Source of the DNA: Crotophaga sulcirostris
Lineage: Eukaryota; Chordata; Aves; Cuculiformes; Crotophagidae
Assembly (NCBI GenBank): GCA_013397455.1
Contig: VYZB01000035.1
Location: forward strand, 1,088,822-1,152,821
Direction: 5' to 3'
DNA length: 64,000 bases
The position numbers and the translations under genes were made by a program. Below are positions 1-13,300 of this stretch, piece after piece. Within the stretch, counting starts at the first letter, position 1. Each line of letters opens with the position of its first letter. A model generated the notes under the pieces. That model searched no databases. It had not been told where the DNA came from and saw only the letters and a program-made list of their open reading frames with translations.

Positions 1-1024
1 CATATACATCAACAGCACTGTTTGAGTCCTGCTTATCTCAGTCCTTTCAGTCCAGAATATTCTCTTAGCAGAAAACAAGATGGCTATTGGTATGCATTGC
101 AGTTAACTCAAGGGCTCTTTGTTTACTGAGAGCATGTTTGCTTGTATGTTTACAGTCATTCTGGGCAAAGAGGTTTGCAGTTTACTTTCCTGAGGTTTCA
201 AATTGCAGAGGTTTATCTAGTAGGGCAGCCTGTCTTCAGGAGCTAGATAAGACACTCCTGAAAATTACTTGCCTACAGAAAGAAACAGAATTTCACTGGC
301 AGCCACAGAGACAGAAATCCTCTGAATTTAAGACCGGGAGTGGTGCCGTATTGTAAACATCATTATGAAAATGACTTAGTGTACATTTATCTTAAATTTC
401 AAAAAAATCCATAATTCAAGTCTGAAGCATATATAATTCATGCTAACTTCAAAATGATTTTCTCAGGCTAGATCTTCAAGATTATTCTAAATTTGACAAT
501 AACCAACCTACTAAAATTAGTGGAGAGGTTGCCTGCAAGCAAGATGCAGCTGTCCATATTATAATATTACTTAAATAATTTCTGCTTATGCAGAAGCATT
601 TTCCTGTTAGCTGGATAAAATCATATACAATTTCTTGGGATAGTTGTTCTTTAGATGTAGCGCTTAGTGGATTACACATAAATATTACTCTTGTACACTT
701 AAGAAGGAAGCCTAAGGAGGAGGTAAATTGCTGGCAGGGTTCAACAGATATCACATCCAATATTAAAGAAATCTATAGCTGTGCTTTGTTTCCTCAGGGA
801 GAGCAAAGCCTTCTTTCACAAAGTAGCAGGCACAAGGGAAGATAACCAAAGTCTGTCCATCGGTTTTCCATCCTTAATATAGGGATGGGAAGATGCTGAC
901 AAAGAGCTGGCTGTGAAACTTCCACGTTAAGGTTTTACAAAGTTCATCTGCACCTTCATGTTATTGTGAGTAATATAGGCAGCTATGAGATTGTTGTGTT
1001 AGTGTGAGATAGGTAGATTTCTCA

Positions 1025-1060
1025 GGGCACCTCAATCCTGCTTCTAGGATTGAGGTGTCC
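1025..1060. other. Strong short hairpin, 15-bp stem
   Basis: The bases form an inverted repeat with arms GGGCACCTCAATCCT (1,025-1,039) and AGGATTGAGGTGTCC (1,046-1,060) around a 6-nt loop GCTTCT. Fourteen pairs are Watson-Crick and one is G-T/U. No pairing continues beyond A1024/A1061. It is too short for a standard animal microRNA precursor, which usually has about 22 paired bases per arm plus flanking pairs. It could be a DNA cruciform, a terminal part of an old palindromic transposon, or chance. Confidence 0.8.
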
Positions 1061-3194
1061 ACCTAAACCTCTGTCTGTTGTCACACCTACCACAACTTCA
1101 GTCTTGGTGTGGCTGGTCTTTTCAGAGCCCTACTTACCTCCAAGTACTTGCAGAACAACTTCTCAAATGGAACATGTCTTCTTCCACCACAGCTGTAGAT
1201 TGGCCTTCATACTTATCCTCAAACTGGGTCCTGCTTTAGCAAGCAGCCATAAATTAGGCTTTTCATGATGTATTAGACTGATGTTACCCAGTAGACAGAA
1301 GGCTGACCTGGGAAGTGTGTTATTTTTGCAAACTTGCACACTCTAGCTGATTTGGAACAAAAATTTGAATGCCGTACTCTGACATCCTCTGTTGGCATTC
1401 AGCTTACTGCTGCTTCTGGTGTTTTAAGGTGAGCCTTTCTCAGTTTCTCTTGTTGAAGGTGTTACACTTTGCATAGTCGTGGAGGGAGGGAGAGGGAGCA
1501 GGTGAACATGATTTGATATGGGTGCTTGCATGTGATGTGCAAGAGTCAGGACCAAATCCTTGCCCCAGATCAGGCAGCATGGAAGTTCGAAGCAGGTTTC
1601 CTTTCTTTGTGGAAAGTGATCTAAGCTATGGAGATACTGAGTGCAATGGGAGGCAAAGAAAAGAACAAAATTTCTCTTTCTGATCAAGGGTTAAGTGGGC
1701 TTGAACACCTACCTTCAGGAGGAGATTCAAGACAGAGAAAAGAGAGAGATTTTTGCTGTCTTTGGCTGTGATCCTATTCTGTTCTTCTGTGGTTTCTTCA
1801 GGCCAGTGTAAATAACTTCATGCTCAGTGTGCTAGTTTCTAGGAATACTATTCTAAGGCACCTAATTCTCCCTGGGAATCGTATCTTGACTGTCCAATTC
1901 CTGGCTGAATGGTCTGCTAGGCAACAGGAAATCTGCAAATTAAAACATTGCAACATCTAAGTCCCTGGCTGTACCCCAGCTTTGCTGGAGGACCAGTTTT
2001 CATCTGTTTGCCTATGAAAAATATACTCAGATGTATGTCCTTCCTTCTTGCATCATTTAAATGATTCCTCATGTTTCCCACTGACTATTATTTTATTACC
2101 CATATGCAGTCACTTTGCTTGTTTTGTTTGTTGTAATGCAGCCAGTAGCACTCTTGTTTCTTGATCCCCAAAATGTGTGGTTTAAGGTCCCACACCAGCA
2201 AAAGCTGGTTAAAGTTAAGTGGGCTTAGCCCTCCAGCCTCTGCTATTTAGCCATTTCATTTAGCTATTCATTTGCTGTTTCATTTACCTATTACAGAAAT
2301 GGGCTGTCCATTGTGATGCATTGAGCTGGATGGATTCTCCTCTTGCCCACCTCTAGTCCTTTGTCTTTCCTTATAAAGAGGTTGGAAGGGACTGTGCCCT
2401 GCGTTGCTTGTTGGCAGCAGTCAGCACAATGCTAGTCATCTTCACTTCTTCTCCCATTTACTGACCACTCCAGGGTTCTCTCTTTATGAATCAAAGAATT
2501 ACTTTCTCTTCCTTCCCCCATACCACAAACCCACAGTTCACTAATAGCAACACTAACTTTGTGTCAAGAGGGAGCTTCACTGCTAGCAGCATTCTCTTGG
2601 AGAAGACAAAGTAATCTGTGGTCCTGTGGCTGAAACACTCAGAAGTAGGTAGGTGGAAGGCTCAAGTGCATGCACAGGGTCTCAGAAAGCCCACAAATTA
2701 CTCAAGGATAAATCTAGTCAACATTTTTTTTCCGTTGAAGAGCAAGTCTGAATGCTCCACCAAATTGGTGGGCATTGATGCTTGGAAGATACTCAAGCTT
2801 GTGGAGACTCCTAAATTTTAATTGCTAGGTAGACTGCATCTACTCCCTTCCATATCTTTTTCTGGGAGAGAGATTGTTTTTGCCCAGAAGGAGAGGAAGA
2901 TGTCTTACCTCTGAGTGATGTTCAAAGGCATCCTTTGGAAGAAGGCATAAAATAAATTGCAGTATTAAGGATATTTTTACTGTGACTAGAAACGTGTGCC
3001 CCCTCTCCTATCATTTGATTTCTCTGTCCTTTTGTAATAGTATGATGCTCAGCACTAAACAAGCTCTTCTTTCAGATGACATGCCTGCAGGAATATGAGA
3101 ATCACTAGTACTGTTTCTAGATTTCTGATGTTGACACTATAACACACATTGCTCTGGGGATATTTTCATCAGCCTTCTACACTGTCACATTGTT

Positions 3195-3217
3195 AAAACA
3201 AACAAACAAACAAACAA
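3195..3217 (+). repeat. (AAAC)n microsatellite
   Basis: A run of AAAC units, about five copies. The same motif recurs at 46,906-46,924 and, on the opposite strand, at 29,110-29,134. Confidence 0.9.
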
Positions 3218-4599
3218 TTAAAATCATACAAGAAAACCAATGTTGATATTCAGGATTTCCTGGTAACAGACTGTTCGTAACCCTGGAGTGGGGAGCAGAG
3301 CACCTCTGCCTGAACATGTTCAGTCTCTGCTGCACAGAGACTCAATATTCAAATACTGGCTGGCTTGCTGCTGACCTCTGATGGTAAAGCAAAGCAGACC
3401 TTGGAGGACTGAGAAAGGGTTTAGGCACTTCCAGCTCTACCTCCTTACGCAGTCTGTGGAGTACCCAGTTTGAAACCCTGCCCTTGCTAGGCATCCCAAG
3501 ACTGTTTAACCGACCTTCTGGGAGGAAAGGCTTAGAAAGCTTTGTGGTGGAAAATCACAGTTTCCCCATTGAAGCTGCCATCCTTGGGTTCAAGGATTTA
3601 ATTATCACGTTCAGAGCAAGCACCAGAGGAGACAAGGCTGTCTCACCATGCTGTGAGACCTCTCCAGAGACCATCAAGATCTGGACCCCTCTCTCCCATT
3701 GCACCAGATCTTTCAGACAGAGACAGGAACCAACTTCTCACCCTCCCAGGTGACTGTCACAGATATTTCATTAGTTCACATAAAGCAAAGGAGCTTGCAT
3801 TTGAGGCAATGCCCTGCAGAATGTAGGGAAGACTGTTTTTGAGAGGTAGGATATGAAAAGGGGAGGAGAAATTGAACTGAGAAGCTCAGCGTCTTGCAAG
3901 ACTAAGGTGAATCATACCTATTAATGCTAAAAATGTATGTAACCAGTGCAGTGCTCAGTGTTGCAGTGTTTCATTTCTGCTTGCAAAACTGAACCTCTGG
4001 TCTGTGTAGGTAGGAAACAAATAAATTCTGGATTTGGAAGGACTTGTCCTGAGCCATAGAAATAAAAACTTGTTTACAGCGCAGAAGGTAAGATTTACTG
4101 AGCATTGTCACTATTAATAATATGAACCAATGTAACAACTTACTCCTTTCTAGATGACAGTTTCCTGGCCCAAGCTGAGAGTCCTGGACTGTCATCAAGG
4201 ACTTTGTTATGCATAAAGCATTAACAGCATTGCTTCAGATGATTTCTGATTACAGCTCTCTCTTTGTTCCTTCCCAGTTTCTTTTTCCCAGGTCTGCTCA
4301 TCGCTGTTCTGCTTCTCCCCCCTCTCTTCTGGCTGTTCAGCTGCCAAATTTCTTGTCTGTCTGTGTGCTGCCCCATAATCACAGCACCTGGGTCCAGCAA
4401 TGACATCCCAGAGAATGGCAGGCGTTGGATCCCTGCATGGGTGGCATTGTGAGCATCCCCAAGGGGATAGAGAGCTGCTGGGTCTCCAGACCAAGAGATG
4501 AGAGTCTGGCCCTGTATTCATATGCCAGAGCTCCAGGCTTCTCAGTGACTGTAAGTTAGCATTGAAAGAACCAAGGGAACTTTGTAATATGCATTAGCC

Positions 4600-5060
4600 A
4601 AGCATCTGCTTCGGAAAATGTGTCAGATTTAAGGGTATAGAAATTTCTTCTGTATTAGAATTCCCCAAACTTTAGCAGTCAGCAGGTTTCATATGCTAAT
4701 AATATTTGCAACAACAGGGATCCTATGTGCTGATTAAAACAAGACTGGAAGTAGAATTCACCCCAAATCCTGACCTTTACAAGTTACAAATAGCGCCGCA
4801 TATTGAAATGTTCACCTGATGTATTTTAAGAGTCATTGCACTAAAGCAAAAGGGAATGGGAGCAGTCTTACATTGTCCTATAAATTCAGTTCCATAAAGT
4901 AGGAGGGGTAGCTGCATAATTGGATTTAATCTAATCTAACCTCGTATTATTGACAGAGTAGTGTGTAAAGTGCAATAGGAGAAATGGATTTATTTAAGAT
5001 GCCATCTAAAGCAACTGATTTTAATAATTGGACAAATACTGAGCCAAAGGCCTAGATTTT
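4600..5060. promoter_or_regulatory. Candidate conserved non-coding element
   Basis: A repeat-free stretch with dense homeodomain-like motifs, including CATATGCTAATAATATTTGC, CATAATTGGATTTAATCTAA and GATTTTAATAATTGGACAAA. There is no coding signal. Called on texture only. Confidence 0.22.
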
Positions 5061-6149
5061 CTGTTTATCAGCAACTTTTGCTGCTTCATATGTGAATTTG
5101 ACAATATAATGAGCGTTGGGGCCTAGTTTGTCCTTGAGCATACATGCAGAGCTGGCTGACCCCAAGGACAGGAACAAGATGCATCTCCAAAGGCATAAGG
5201 GGGACTCTTCATTTGCTCTACGTAAATCTCTGTCTTTAATGACTTGAGGGAGAGTGTTCAAATACTTAAATGAACATTATTCTTGGGCATGAAGTTTTAA
5301 TAGTGCACATTTTAATTTTGCCATCAACCTGTATAAATTTATAGCACATGAGAGTCTATGTGCAGTGCATTATCTGCTTTGAAGTGAAATTCACTCTCCA
5401 TGCACTACATCCTGATGGAATCAACTCCCCAACCTAGAGCTTGCTAGGAGAAACTAACGATGAGTGGGATGGGTAAAAGGATTTTTACTACAACTATCTA
5501 CGTACAGTTTAGGAGCAGCAGTGCAGCTTTTAGCTTTCTGTTAGTATAATGGGGAAAGAAAATCTAGAAGGCTCGTTTTTAACCAGAGCATTAATTTTTT
5601 AGGCTATGTGTTAGCTGCGTGACAAAACAGAAATCTTTGTAGGTGGAAGTGATGCATTTACTGGACACATTTGAAAGCATTAACAAAACAATACCAAAAT
5701 GGTTTAAATATGTATTGAGTCAAGTATACTTTCAAGAGCATGATATGTGTAATAGAACCACTTGTGTTTTGATTTCAAAATAGCTAGCTTTTGTTTTCTG
5801 TCTGAAACCACACACCGTTGTAGTTGGGTAACTTTCTCACAGGGTGGGATGGAAAGGAGCCATGCAAATATATAACTCCTCTTGGAATCTCCTATCAAAT
5901 ATCTGATAAAGGAAACTCAAACTCAAATGATTTTAGGTGCTTCTGCCATCGGCAGTGGCAGGAGTGACACCTGTGGGCCTGGCTGAGCCCAGGAGCTAGG
6001 GATGCATCCCTGGAAGCGCCTGTTTCTGAGTTGCTGCAGCAGCTGAGCTGGGGCTAAATTGGAAACAGAAATAGCGATTGTCATGTCACCCGAATGCTCT
6101 GCCTCCAGCCAAATGGTAGATGGAAAAAACCCGCTACCAGATGTTCTTA

Positions 6150-6190
6150 TGTTATTAATATTGTTATTATTGTTATTATAAATAATATTC
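6150..6190 (+). repeat. (TTA/GTTATT)n microsatellite
   Basis: An imperfect ATT-type trinucleotide repeat. It creates an asparagine run in the minus-strand open frame here and an Ile/Val-rich stretch in the plus-strand frame, which argues that both are non-coding. Confidence 0.85.
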
Positions 6191-7690
6191 CTTATTGGCT
6201 GGCTTTCACTCCGGGCACATCTGGAGCACACATGCTTGGGAGGAGAGTGCCGGCAGCCTGTCGCTCCCCTGTTTCCCTGCACACCTGTAAAAGAGGCCAG
6301 GCAGACCCTGCTCCCTGTGCTGGATGGTGAGAGTCTGGGGGGGAGCTGCCCTCCTCGCTCCCCTACCATTGCCACTAGTGCTAGACCGAGCTCTGCTGGC
6401 ATCCTGGTGATGCTGTCAGAGCCCAGACCTTCATTCCACTTCCCTCTTTCCAGCAACATGAGATCCTTTCACCCACAGCCCCGTTTTGAGAGCTTTGCAT
6501 CCAGACACAGCCCTGGGTTTATACAATGAGAGCAAGCTCTGCTGATGTTCCTCCTCTTGCTGGACATTTTGCCATCAGAGATGCTGCTGACATGACATTT
6601 CCATGGTCTGAAGCACCTCTGGTAAAGAAAACAGGATACTAGGTGGCACTTCAGTAGAAGTTAGACGGCTAAACCTCCCTATCTAACATTAGACCAGAAA
6701 CTCTCAAAAAATGTTTCTATGTGATTGCTCCGACTTCATGTCACCAAAAAAAATGGACTGATTTTGGAGGTAAAAATGGAGATCATGGCATCACTCCAGT
6801 GTGGGTCTCATCGTAAACTTTGGCACATTCTGTGTCTTAAGGATGTGCAAGCTACCAGGCACTGCTTAACGTAAGCACCAAACCATTGCTGGAGTGGAAA
6901 TTATCCCATTATACCCATTTAGGCTAACTGCCTAGGAATACAGGAACAAGGAAAAAAATACTGGAGGAGGTGATGACAGTGGTTCATTAAAAAATAATAA
7001 AACACTGGGATGCTATTAAGCATGACATACCAGTATTTATATATCTCTAAGCTGAGGAAGCACAGCTCCAGTATAAATAGATGGAGCTTTGTAAATAAAC
7101 TTCTGTGGTCACACTGACTGGGTAATAAGACAGCATATTTTTAATTATTACATTGTGGTGACATACAGAATGGGTACAGCACTTTCCATGTACATGGGAA
7201 GATGCTGTGCCTGCCACTAGAAGTTTACAACCAATAAAAAATGAAGTACAGCCCACTGAATGTCAGGTTTGCCTGGGATGCGCTGTATGCACATGTCCCT
7301 CCACGAAGCTCTGTCCCAAGGGGAGCACTGCTGCCCAGGGAGCTCAGAGCCTGGCAGGGCTCTCAGTCCCTCACCATGGGTCATGATTCCCCACCAAGGA
7401 AGCACAGACCCACCTGTGGTCCTTGCATTCCTTGCTAGAAATGGGAGAGGTGCCCAGTGCTGATGCTGAAAAAGGACGATGCCTGTGGTGGCTGGACAGC
7501 CTCCCAGAGGCAAACTTGGGCGAGGGGCACCCTGGCCAAAACAACCACCTGCATTCTGGGTGAAATCTCAGCTGTGCTGCACATAGGAGCTAGCTGCAAT
7601 CACAATAAACCCCATCATCACATCTGACTTCAGTCGCTGTGGGCCTGTGTTAGAGCAATTCCCTTGTCAATGATTTCAGTAATGTTCATC

Positions 7691-7711
7691 TTTTTTTTTT
7701 TTTTTTTTTTT
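7691..7711 (+). repeat. Homopolymer T21
   Basis: Twenty-one consecutive T residues. No SINE or processed-gene body ends here on the minus strand that I can recognise, so this is treated as a simple repeat. Its length is error-prone in sequencing. Confidence 0.95.
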
Positions 7712-8145
7712 ATCTACACTTTGAGGCCCCATCCCATGCGATGAGATTTCCGTGCAATCAAGTTTTCTTGAGGATGTTTCCTTTTCTGGCTGAAAGGTGT
7801 GTCCAGGCAAAACAGAGTAGAAGGACTTTTACACACCAGCCAGGGGTTTTCCAGTTCGTGACTACGTGAGGTTGTTTGAGCTTCTGGAAATGCAGAAGCC
7901 GTAGGGAACAGGCTGGGGTCACGCACAGCCTCTCCGTGCACACCAGGAACTTCCCAGGCAGGTCACACAGGTGCTGCCAGCCTGGGGCCCTCACAGGTCG
8001 ACGGCTGCAGACTGAGCCCTTCATTCCTCTAAGGACTAGCTTGGTATGTCTTCTCCTGCCCCCCTCCTTTTCCTTTTCCACCTCTGGGGAACAGAATCAA
8101 CCAAGTATATATAGATGGAAGTGGCTTTTTCAGACATCTTGCATT

Positions 8146-8154
8146 CCCCCCCCC
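8146..8154 (+). repeat. Homopolymer C9
   Basis: Nine consecutive C residues in otherwise unremarkable DNA. Confidence 0.9.
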
Positions 8155-10215
8155 AACATGCTGCTGGAGAACAAAACCAGTGCTAGTCTGAAGCCATAAA
8201 GAAACAGCAGGAATCCTTTTCTCTATTAAATCAACAAAGTATTGCCATTGATGTGAATAAGTCACAGACTTCATGCTTGCCACCTGAGAGACATCCACTC
8301 ACCCTATGGAAAAGAGAAGCAATTAGGCTACATCACAGGCAAATGAAGAGAGAAGGGTGTTTCTTTCTTTCTTCATTTCCCTACTCTTTTAGAACCCAGT
8401 AGTTTTCTGCTCCAAGTGGAAAATAAGGATCATTACTGTATTCAGCCTTGTTTTGGTTTTTTTTTTTTGTTACATGCTTATAAATCTTGCTAATTAACTG
8501 TAGAAATCATAAAAGCTCAGCATCATGTTTTAATCATAAGCTCCTCAGGCCACTGATGTTCATGTTGTTCCTTGGATACTCATTTCCACGTACAAATTAC
8601 TGAGCCCATAACACTTTGGCAGATCATCTCTCATGCCAATGATGTTTCCAACAGAACTATTATTTCAGTAACTAAGCCACAAGTCTACACCTGCAAAAAA
8701 TAAAAATAAGAGACTAACACAGCAGTGGAAGCCCCCTCCCCTTTGTGCTGATGGAATATTAAAGCTTCTTCAAAGTAATTAAACACAGGTTGCAAGTATA
8801 AAGCCTGGCTGACAGATCAGTAAAGCCATTTTCTCTTTCCCAATAAGCTAAAGAAAAGTTCCCTAGTCAGCAGCTGAGGTGGATAGGAAACTGTAAGAAC
8901 CACACTTAGACACCAGTACTAACATGCTGAGAATTTCTGGGGCAGTACAATGGGTCTGAGGCATCATGGACACAGCTGTGAAATCAAACCTCAGTCGAAT
9001 TCTTATCCAAATCACCATAAACAAGGTCAGCATCTGCTAAGACACTGGATAATAATAGCTTGCTTAATTACACATTTTGCCGTAATTTAGTCCAGACTAA
9101 CTTTCCTAGTGGCAGAGGAGGAGGATATTTTCCAGTTCTTTTATGTTCCTGTGATTAGTGGATAATGCCCTTGGTGCATGTGCATGCATCTAATTTTCAC
9201 TTTCAACTTTAATGCAATTTAACATTGTCAAAATAAATGTTATTCTTCACTTTTCCAAATTTTGTTTCAGCACTTGTAAAGTAAATATTTTGCTTAAGAA
9301 TGTGGAAAGCCTGCGCCTGCTTATTGATTCTCTCTCTGAGGGGAAACGGAGCCTGTCCCTCTATCGCAGCAGCTCAGGTCTGCCTGGCAGCCAAGGCATT
9401 TCTTTCAAGAGAGGACGTGGCCTTCCTAGCCTGTGGCAGAGAAGCAGGGTGGACTGCCAGGGATACCTGTTTTGGCCACTTCTGGAAAGTTTCCTTAGCT
9501 ATAACCCAAATAATAAAGGAAGAGTGGGATAAAATCTTCTCTTTTTTTTGTTTCTTTATGTGAATTGCCATACTAAACTCATCTTTGAACTGTTAGAAAT
9601 CAGTCACACTCATTTACTGTCAGCAAGATGACAATGTCAGTCAAATTTCTGAACCTCTTAGATCTCCTGTGCTGGGCATGGCTGTGAGAACTGCAGAAAA
9701 TCAAGCTGAGCCAAGCTTGACCGTTTGGATTCCCTCACCTCTGCCATGGCATGGCTGAAGTGTCAGAGGCCAGGCTTTGTATTCCTGATACACCTAAAAC
9801 TGGTTGCTGGCAGCAATCACCATTGAAAAGAATATTTTGGTTTGCAGCTGCAGGAGAAAAGCATACAGGACCTGACCTGCCCCAAGCCTGCAACTGCAGC
9901 CCATGCTGGAGTAAAGGGAGGCTCCCTAGATCTATTCCCTTGATCAAACAAAAGCACCCCTCAAGAGAGATAAGTTACATTTACTAAAAAATAGGATTAA
10001 AAAGTCACCGATCATGAGTTTCTGGTTAAGTCTTCTTTTCTGAGCTGTTTTCATGTAAAAGTGAAAATTGAAAACTGGCAAACTTACAAGATCAATAGGG
10101 TTTACTTAAATGACTCACCAATTAACATGTCTGTGGCTTTTAGCAACATTGTATTCTTGCCAATTACACTGGTTTAAACTTTCCCTCATATATAAATTGC
10201 ACATCCAGATTCATG

Positions 10216-10313
10216 TCTCTTTTTCCCTTTTCTTTTTTCTCTTTTTTTCTTTTTCCTCTTTTTTTTTTTTCCTTTTTTTTAAGCCTCTCCTCTCCTTTCC
10301 TCTCCTCTCCTCC
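10216..10313 (+). repeat. Polypyrimidine tract with perfect mirror repeat
   Basis: Bases 10,216-10,280 are all pyrimidine. After AAG, 10,284-10,313 is pyrimidine again. Within it, 10,284-10,310 reads identically forwards and backwards on the same strand (CCTCTCC...TTT...CCTCTCC), a perfect 27-nt mirror repeat centred on TTT. Mirror polypurine/polypyrimidine tracts are the classical substrate for triplex (H-DNA) formation. It is probably a decayed TTTC/TCC microsatellite. Confidence 0.9.
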
Positions 10314-13300
10314 ATATGATGTCTGCAGGGAAGTCTGTCCAGCAGGTGAGAAGCGTGACTTGGGGGAAGATGCCCTGCAGCATTGCTAGCATGAGAAGTG
10401 AGGCAGAGATGAAGGAGAGATTGCCAGGTTCCCTATGAGATGTGTAACCACTGCTTCTTATTTCAAGTTCAAAGGTCTGCAGGGGGTAGATGGTCTTCCA
10501 AAATGCACTTTTTTAGAGGATCAAGCGAGAGCTGTGGTCAGCACTGCTCTCCTCTCTCTGAGCCTGGCCAGCAGATCATGGCTGTTACTGTTTTGGAAGC
10601 AGCTGTAGCTCCTGTCGTCAGTGCCTCTTCCCCATGTGTCTGTGCTGCTATGGCAGCAGCCTCCCTTCCAGGAGGCTCGAAGGGGTGCAGCTGGCCTTTG
10701 CCATGTGGGTGGCTGGGCTGAGGCCGGCGGATGATGGCCTGTGGACAGATTTAACTTTCATGGAGTCTCGAATTGAGTATGAATTCCTGGTTTTAGCTAA
10801 CATCTGCAGACATGCTCGAGGCCAGTCCCTGTTCTTGTTTCTGCGTGTGCGTTCTTCCATTCGGTTTGACTTTGCTATCCAGGAGAAAGAGCTGTGAGCC
10901 CTGCTTCCTTCATGAAGCTCCCTTTGGTTGGACACTCACCTGTGAGACACGCAGCTGCATTGCGCTGCTGTAGTGAGCGGAGATGTGGCTGCCAGACTGC
11001 ACCGAGCTGCTGTACCTGTCCTCTCAGCACCTTGGGCAAGTGAGGGAGGAGCCCAGGGCTGCAAACCTCGGTGAGGTCAGCTGAAGCCACGCTCTTTCAG
11101 CTTGTGCTCACTGTGAGCAAAGTGTGCTCACACAGATGCTGGCTGCACAGCAGCTCATTAAGAAAGGGGAACCTGATCTTGTGTCTAAGCCCTTGTTCAG
11201 CCTGAAACAGGCCAGATTTGCTGACCTTAAAGGCACACTGCAAACCACATTATTCCTCACAGGCATTTGCAGAGGTTACAAGGCTGGGGAACATGTGGTT
11301 AAAAGGGAACTAAGCCATGTATTTAAATGATTTCATTTTATTCTTTTCCTTTCCTGGTGCAGCACATTATTTTATTTGCTACGAAAGTGCCTATGGCAAT
11401 TGGATAGGTGCTTTTCTATGTGCAAGAAATATAAGGAAATTAAAAGTCTTTCAGGGGCTTAAACAGCATCTTGTGTTTAGCTAAGATGAAACTTAACAAC
11501 AACCTGGACTAAGATGAGTTTATTCACAGGCACGTAAAGCTCCAGGGTGGTCTTAGCAGGTCTGCTGAATCCGCCCTTCATCTGCAGCGCTCCAGCCATG
11601 TTTCCTGCTGTGAGTTTGCACAGGTGTCTGCATAATTTGGCTTCCAGTGTACTCGTTTCTTGTGATGAGACACCAGACTGAAAAGAATCACCTTACAGGA
11701 GCTTAGCCTGAGATCAGTTTGTTGGGCTGGCAGACAGGGGAAAACCTCTGGTGAACTGTGCGTGTCTGACATGGAGAGTGGGGAGACCGTCAGGCTTTGG
11801 TCACCTCAAGACCATTTTTAGAGATGTGCTTTCCAGGGCTGACCTTCCCTGAGCATGACATAAGGGAGCCCACACAGTGAGTCAGTGCTGGAACCGAGTT
11901 CCTGGCGCTTGGTCCTCTGCTCACTTTGCTAAACCACACCGAGATTAAACCAACAGAGGCAAGAGGGAGCCTGGATATGAGGGAATTTAGCAGGGAACCT
12001 GCCTTGACTCATTAATGGAAACTTTTGAAAACAGGCAGCAGTGGTAATTTTATTATATTTTTTCCCCATGCTGAAACAATTTGTGTGCAGTAGAGTCATT
12101 CTCTGGAAAAACATTTCTTTAATTTATCTTCTTTAATTATCACTCATCTTTAGAAACATCTGGTTCTGATATTTTATTAGAAAGTTTGCATGTTTGAACC
12201 AGGCCTGGGTGGTATTTAATTTTTTCTTGTTTCCATTTTTACTGTGATGGTACTTCCCATGGTGGGAATAGATTGGCTTTGCTTTATTTCACAAGGCATA
12301 TTAAATCATATGGCTGTTCTACTTTAATGTCATTATTACCATGTAAGCATGCTCAGAGACATATCCTGTAGATTACTTGGTGTATTTACTTGAGGTTAGA
12401 ATGCCAAACACTGCAAACAGCAGACTTGGTTCTTGTGAAGATATGCATACATCTTAGCATCTTACTGGTGATGCTGAATAGCTTATGATGTCCAAAACAA
12501 AGCTTGATTTTTGAGAGAACTCCTTACAATTTGGACCCTGTAATATTTCTCAAGTTTTGCATCCAAAGCATGAAGTACTTGGCATCCAGCTCCCTGCTGA
12601 GATTTTAAACTGTAGTTTCTATGAGCAATTGTAGACAGAAGAGAAAAGATTTCTGCTCTTATAGGTCAGTTCTTCCCTTGTTAGTATTGCTTTTCAAGAC
12701 TAACTCCCTGCTAAGGGACAAGGTGCTGCTTAGTTTATTGACAAACCTTTTGTTTTTGTGACTGATTCTTCCTCCAGCTAAATGTCATTTTCTTTATCAT
12801 ATATGACCATCTCTAAAGTAACCCACCAGTGCTAGTCAAGAAACTGTCTATTAGGTGAATACTAACTCACCTGTTATGGGAAGACACCTGATTTTCTGAA
12901 CAGGAGAAAAATGCCTTTCAAGGAATCACAGATACAAGCTATCATCATTTAACATCTGAAAGAATAAAAACGAGATTACAAAGCCAGCTATTAAAGAGCT
13001 TTAGGGATAAATAAAGAAATGCAGATATCAGTTGAAGGTTTTCAGTACCTTCAGTATTGTACTCTTCCAGTGGCATCTGCTTATTCAATGTGCTGTACTG
13101 AATTTTGTGGTGTATACTTAGTTCGTGGTCTGCCTGTTTTCCCTATCATGCAATGTTTTCTTCTGGTTAGACAGAATTATGGCCAGTGTGGTTGGCGTAA
13201 ATTAAATATGACCTAGCAGTCACTTGTCCTCATATAAAGAAGCCAGTGAGTGTTCACTTTTGTCCAGCAAAGGCTATATCCTTTCTTACTGATGGACAGC

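Larger units (their letters stand above)
1..10215. other. Non-coding DNA, no gene found
   Basis: No frame has domain content or a plausible exon chain. GC content rises locally near 5.95-6.5 kb and 7.25-8.1 kb, where longer open frames occur on both strands at once, as expected by chance in GC-richer DNA. Listed separately: the 1,025 hairpin, simple repeats at 3.2, 6.15, 7.69 and 8.15 kb, and the 4.6-5.06 kb candidate element. Confidence 0.75.

Noticed and set aside
2375..2395. GGTTGGAAGGGAC, a word also common in CR1 3' ends (minus strand)
   Set aside because: No other CR1 sequence flanks it.
4278..4550. Acceptor-like TTCCTTCCCAG and CTTTTTCCCAG with a donor-like ACT|GTAAGT
   Set aside because: The last exon base T is unfavourable, two acceptors compete, and this density of matches is expected by chance in 64 kb.
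6230..6400. CpG island or promoter
   Set aside because: GC content is raised, but CpG dinucleotides are too few and there is no transcript start signal.
5923..6459. 178-codon minus-strand open frame, the longest ungapped one
   Set aside because: It includes an asparagine run produced by a TTA microsatellite, overlaps plus-strand open frames in a GC-rich patch and shows no domain.
7330..7350. CTGCCCAGGGAG, a CR1-like word
   Set aside because: Single short match in GC-rich DNA without flanking CR1 similarity.
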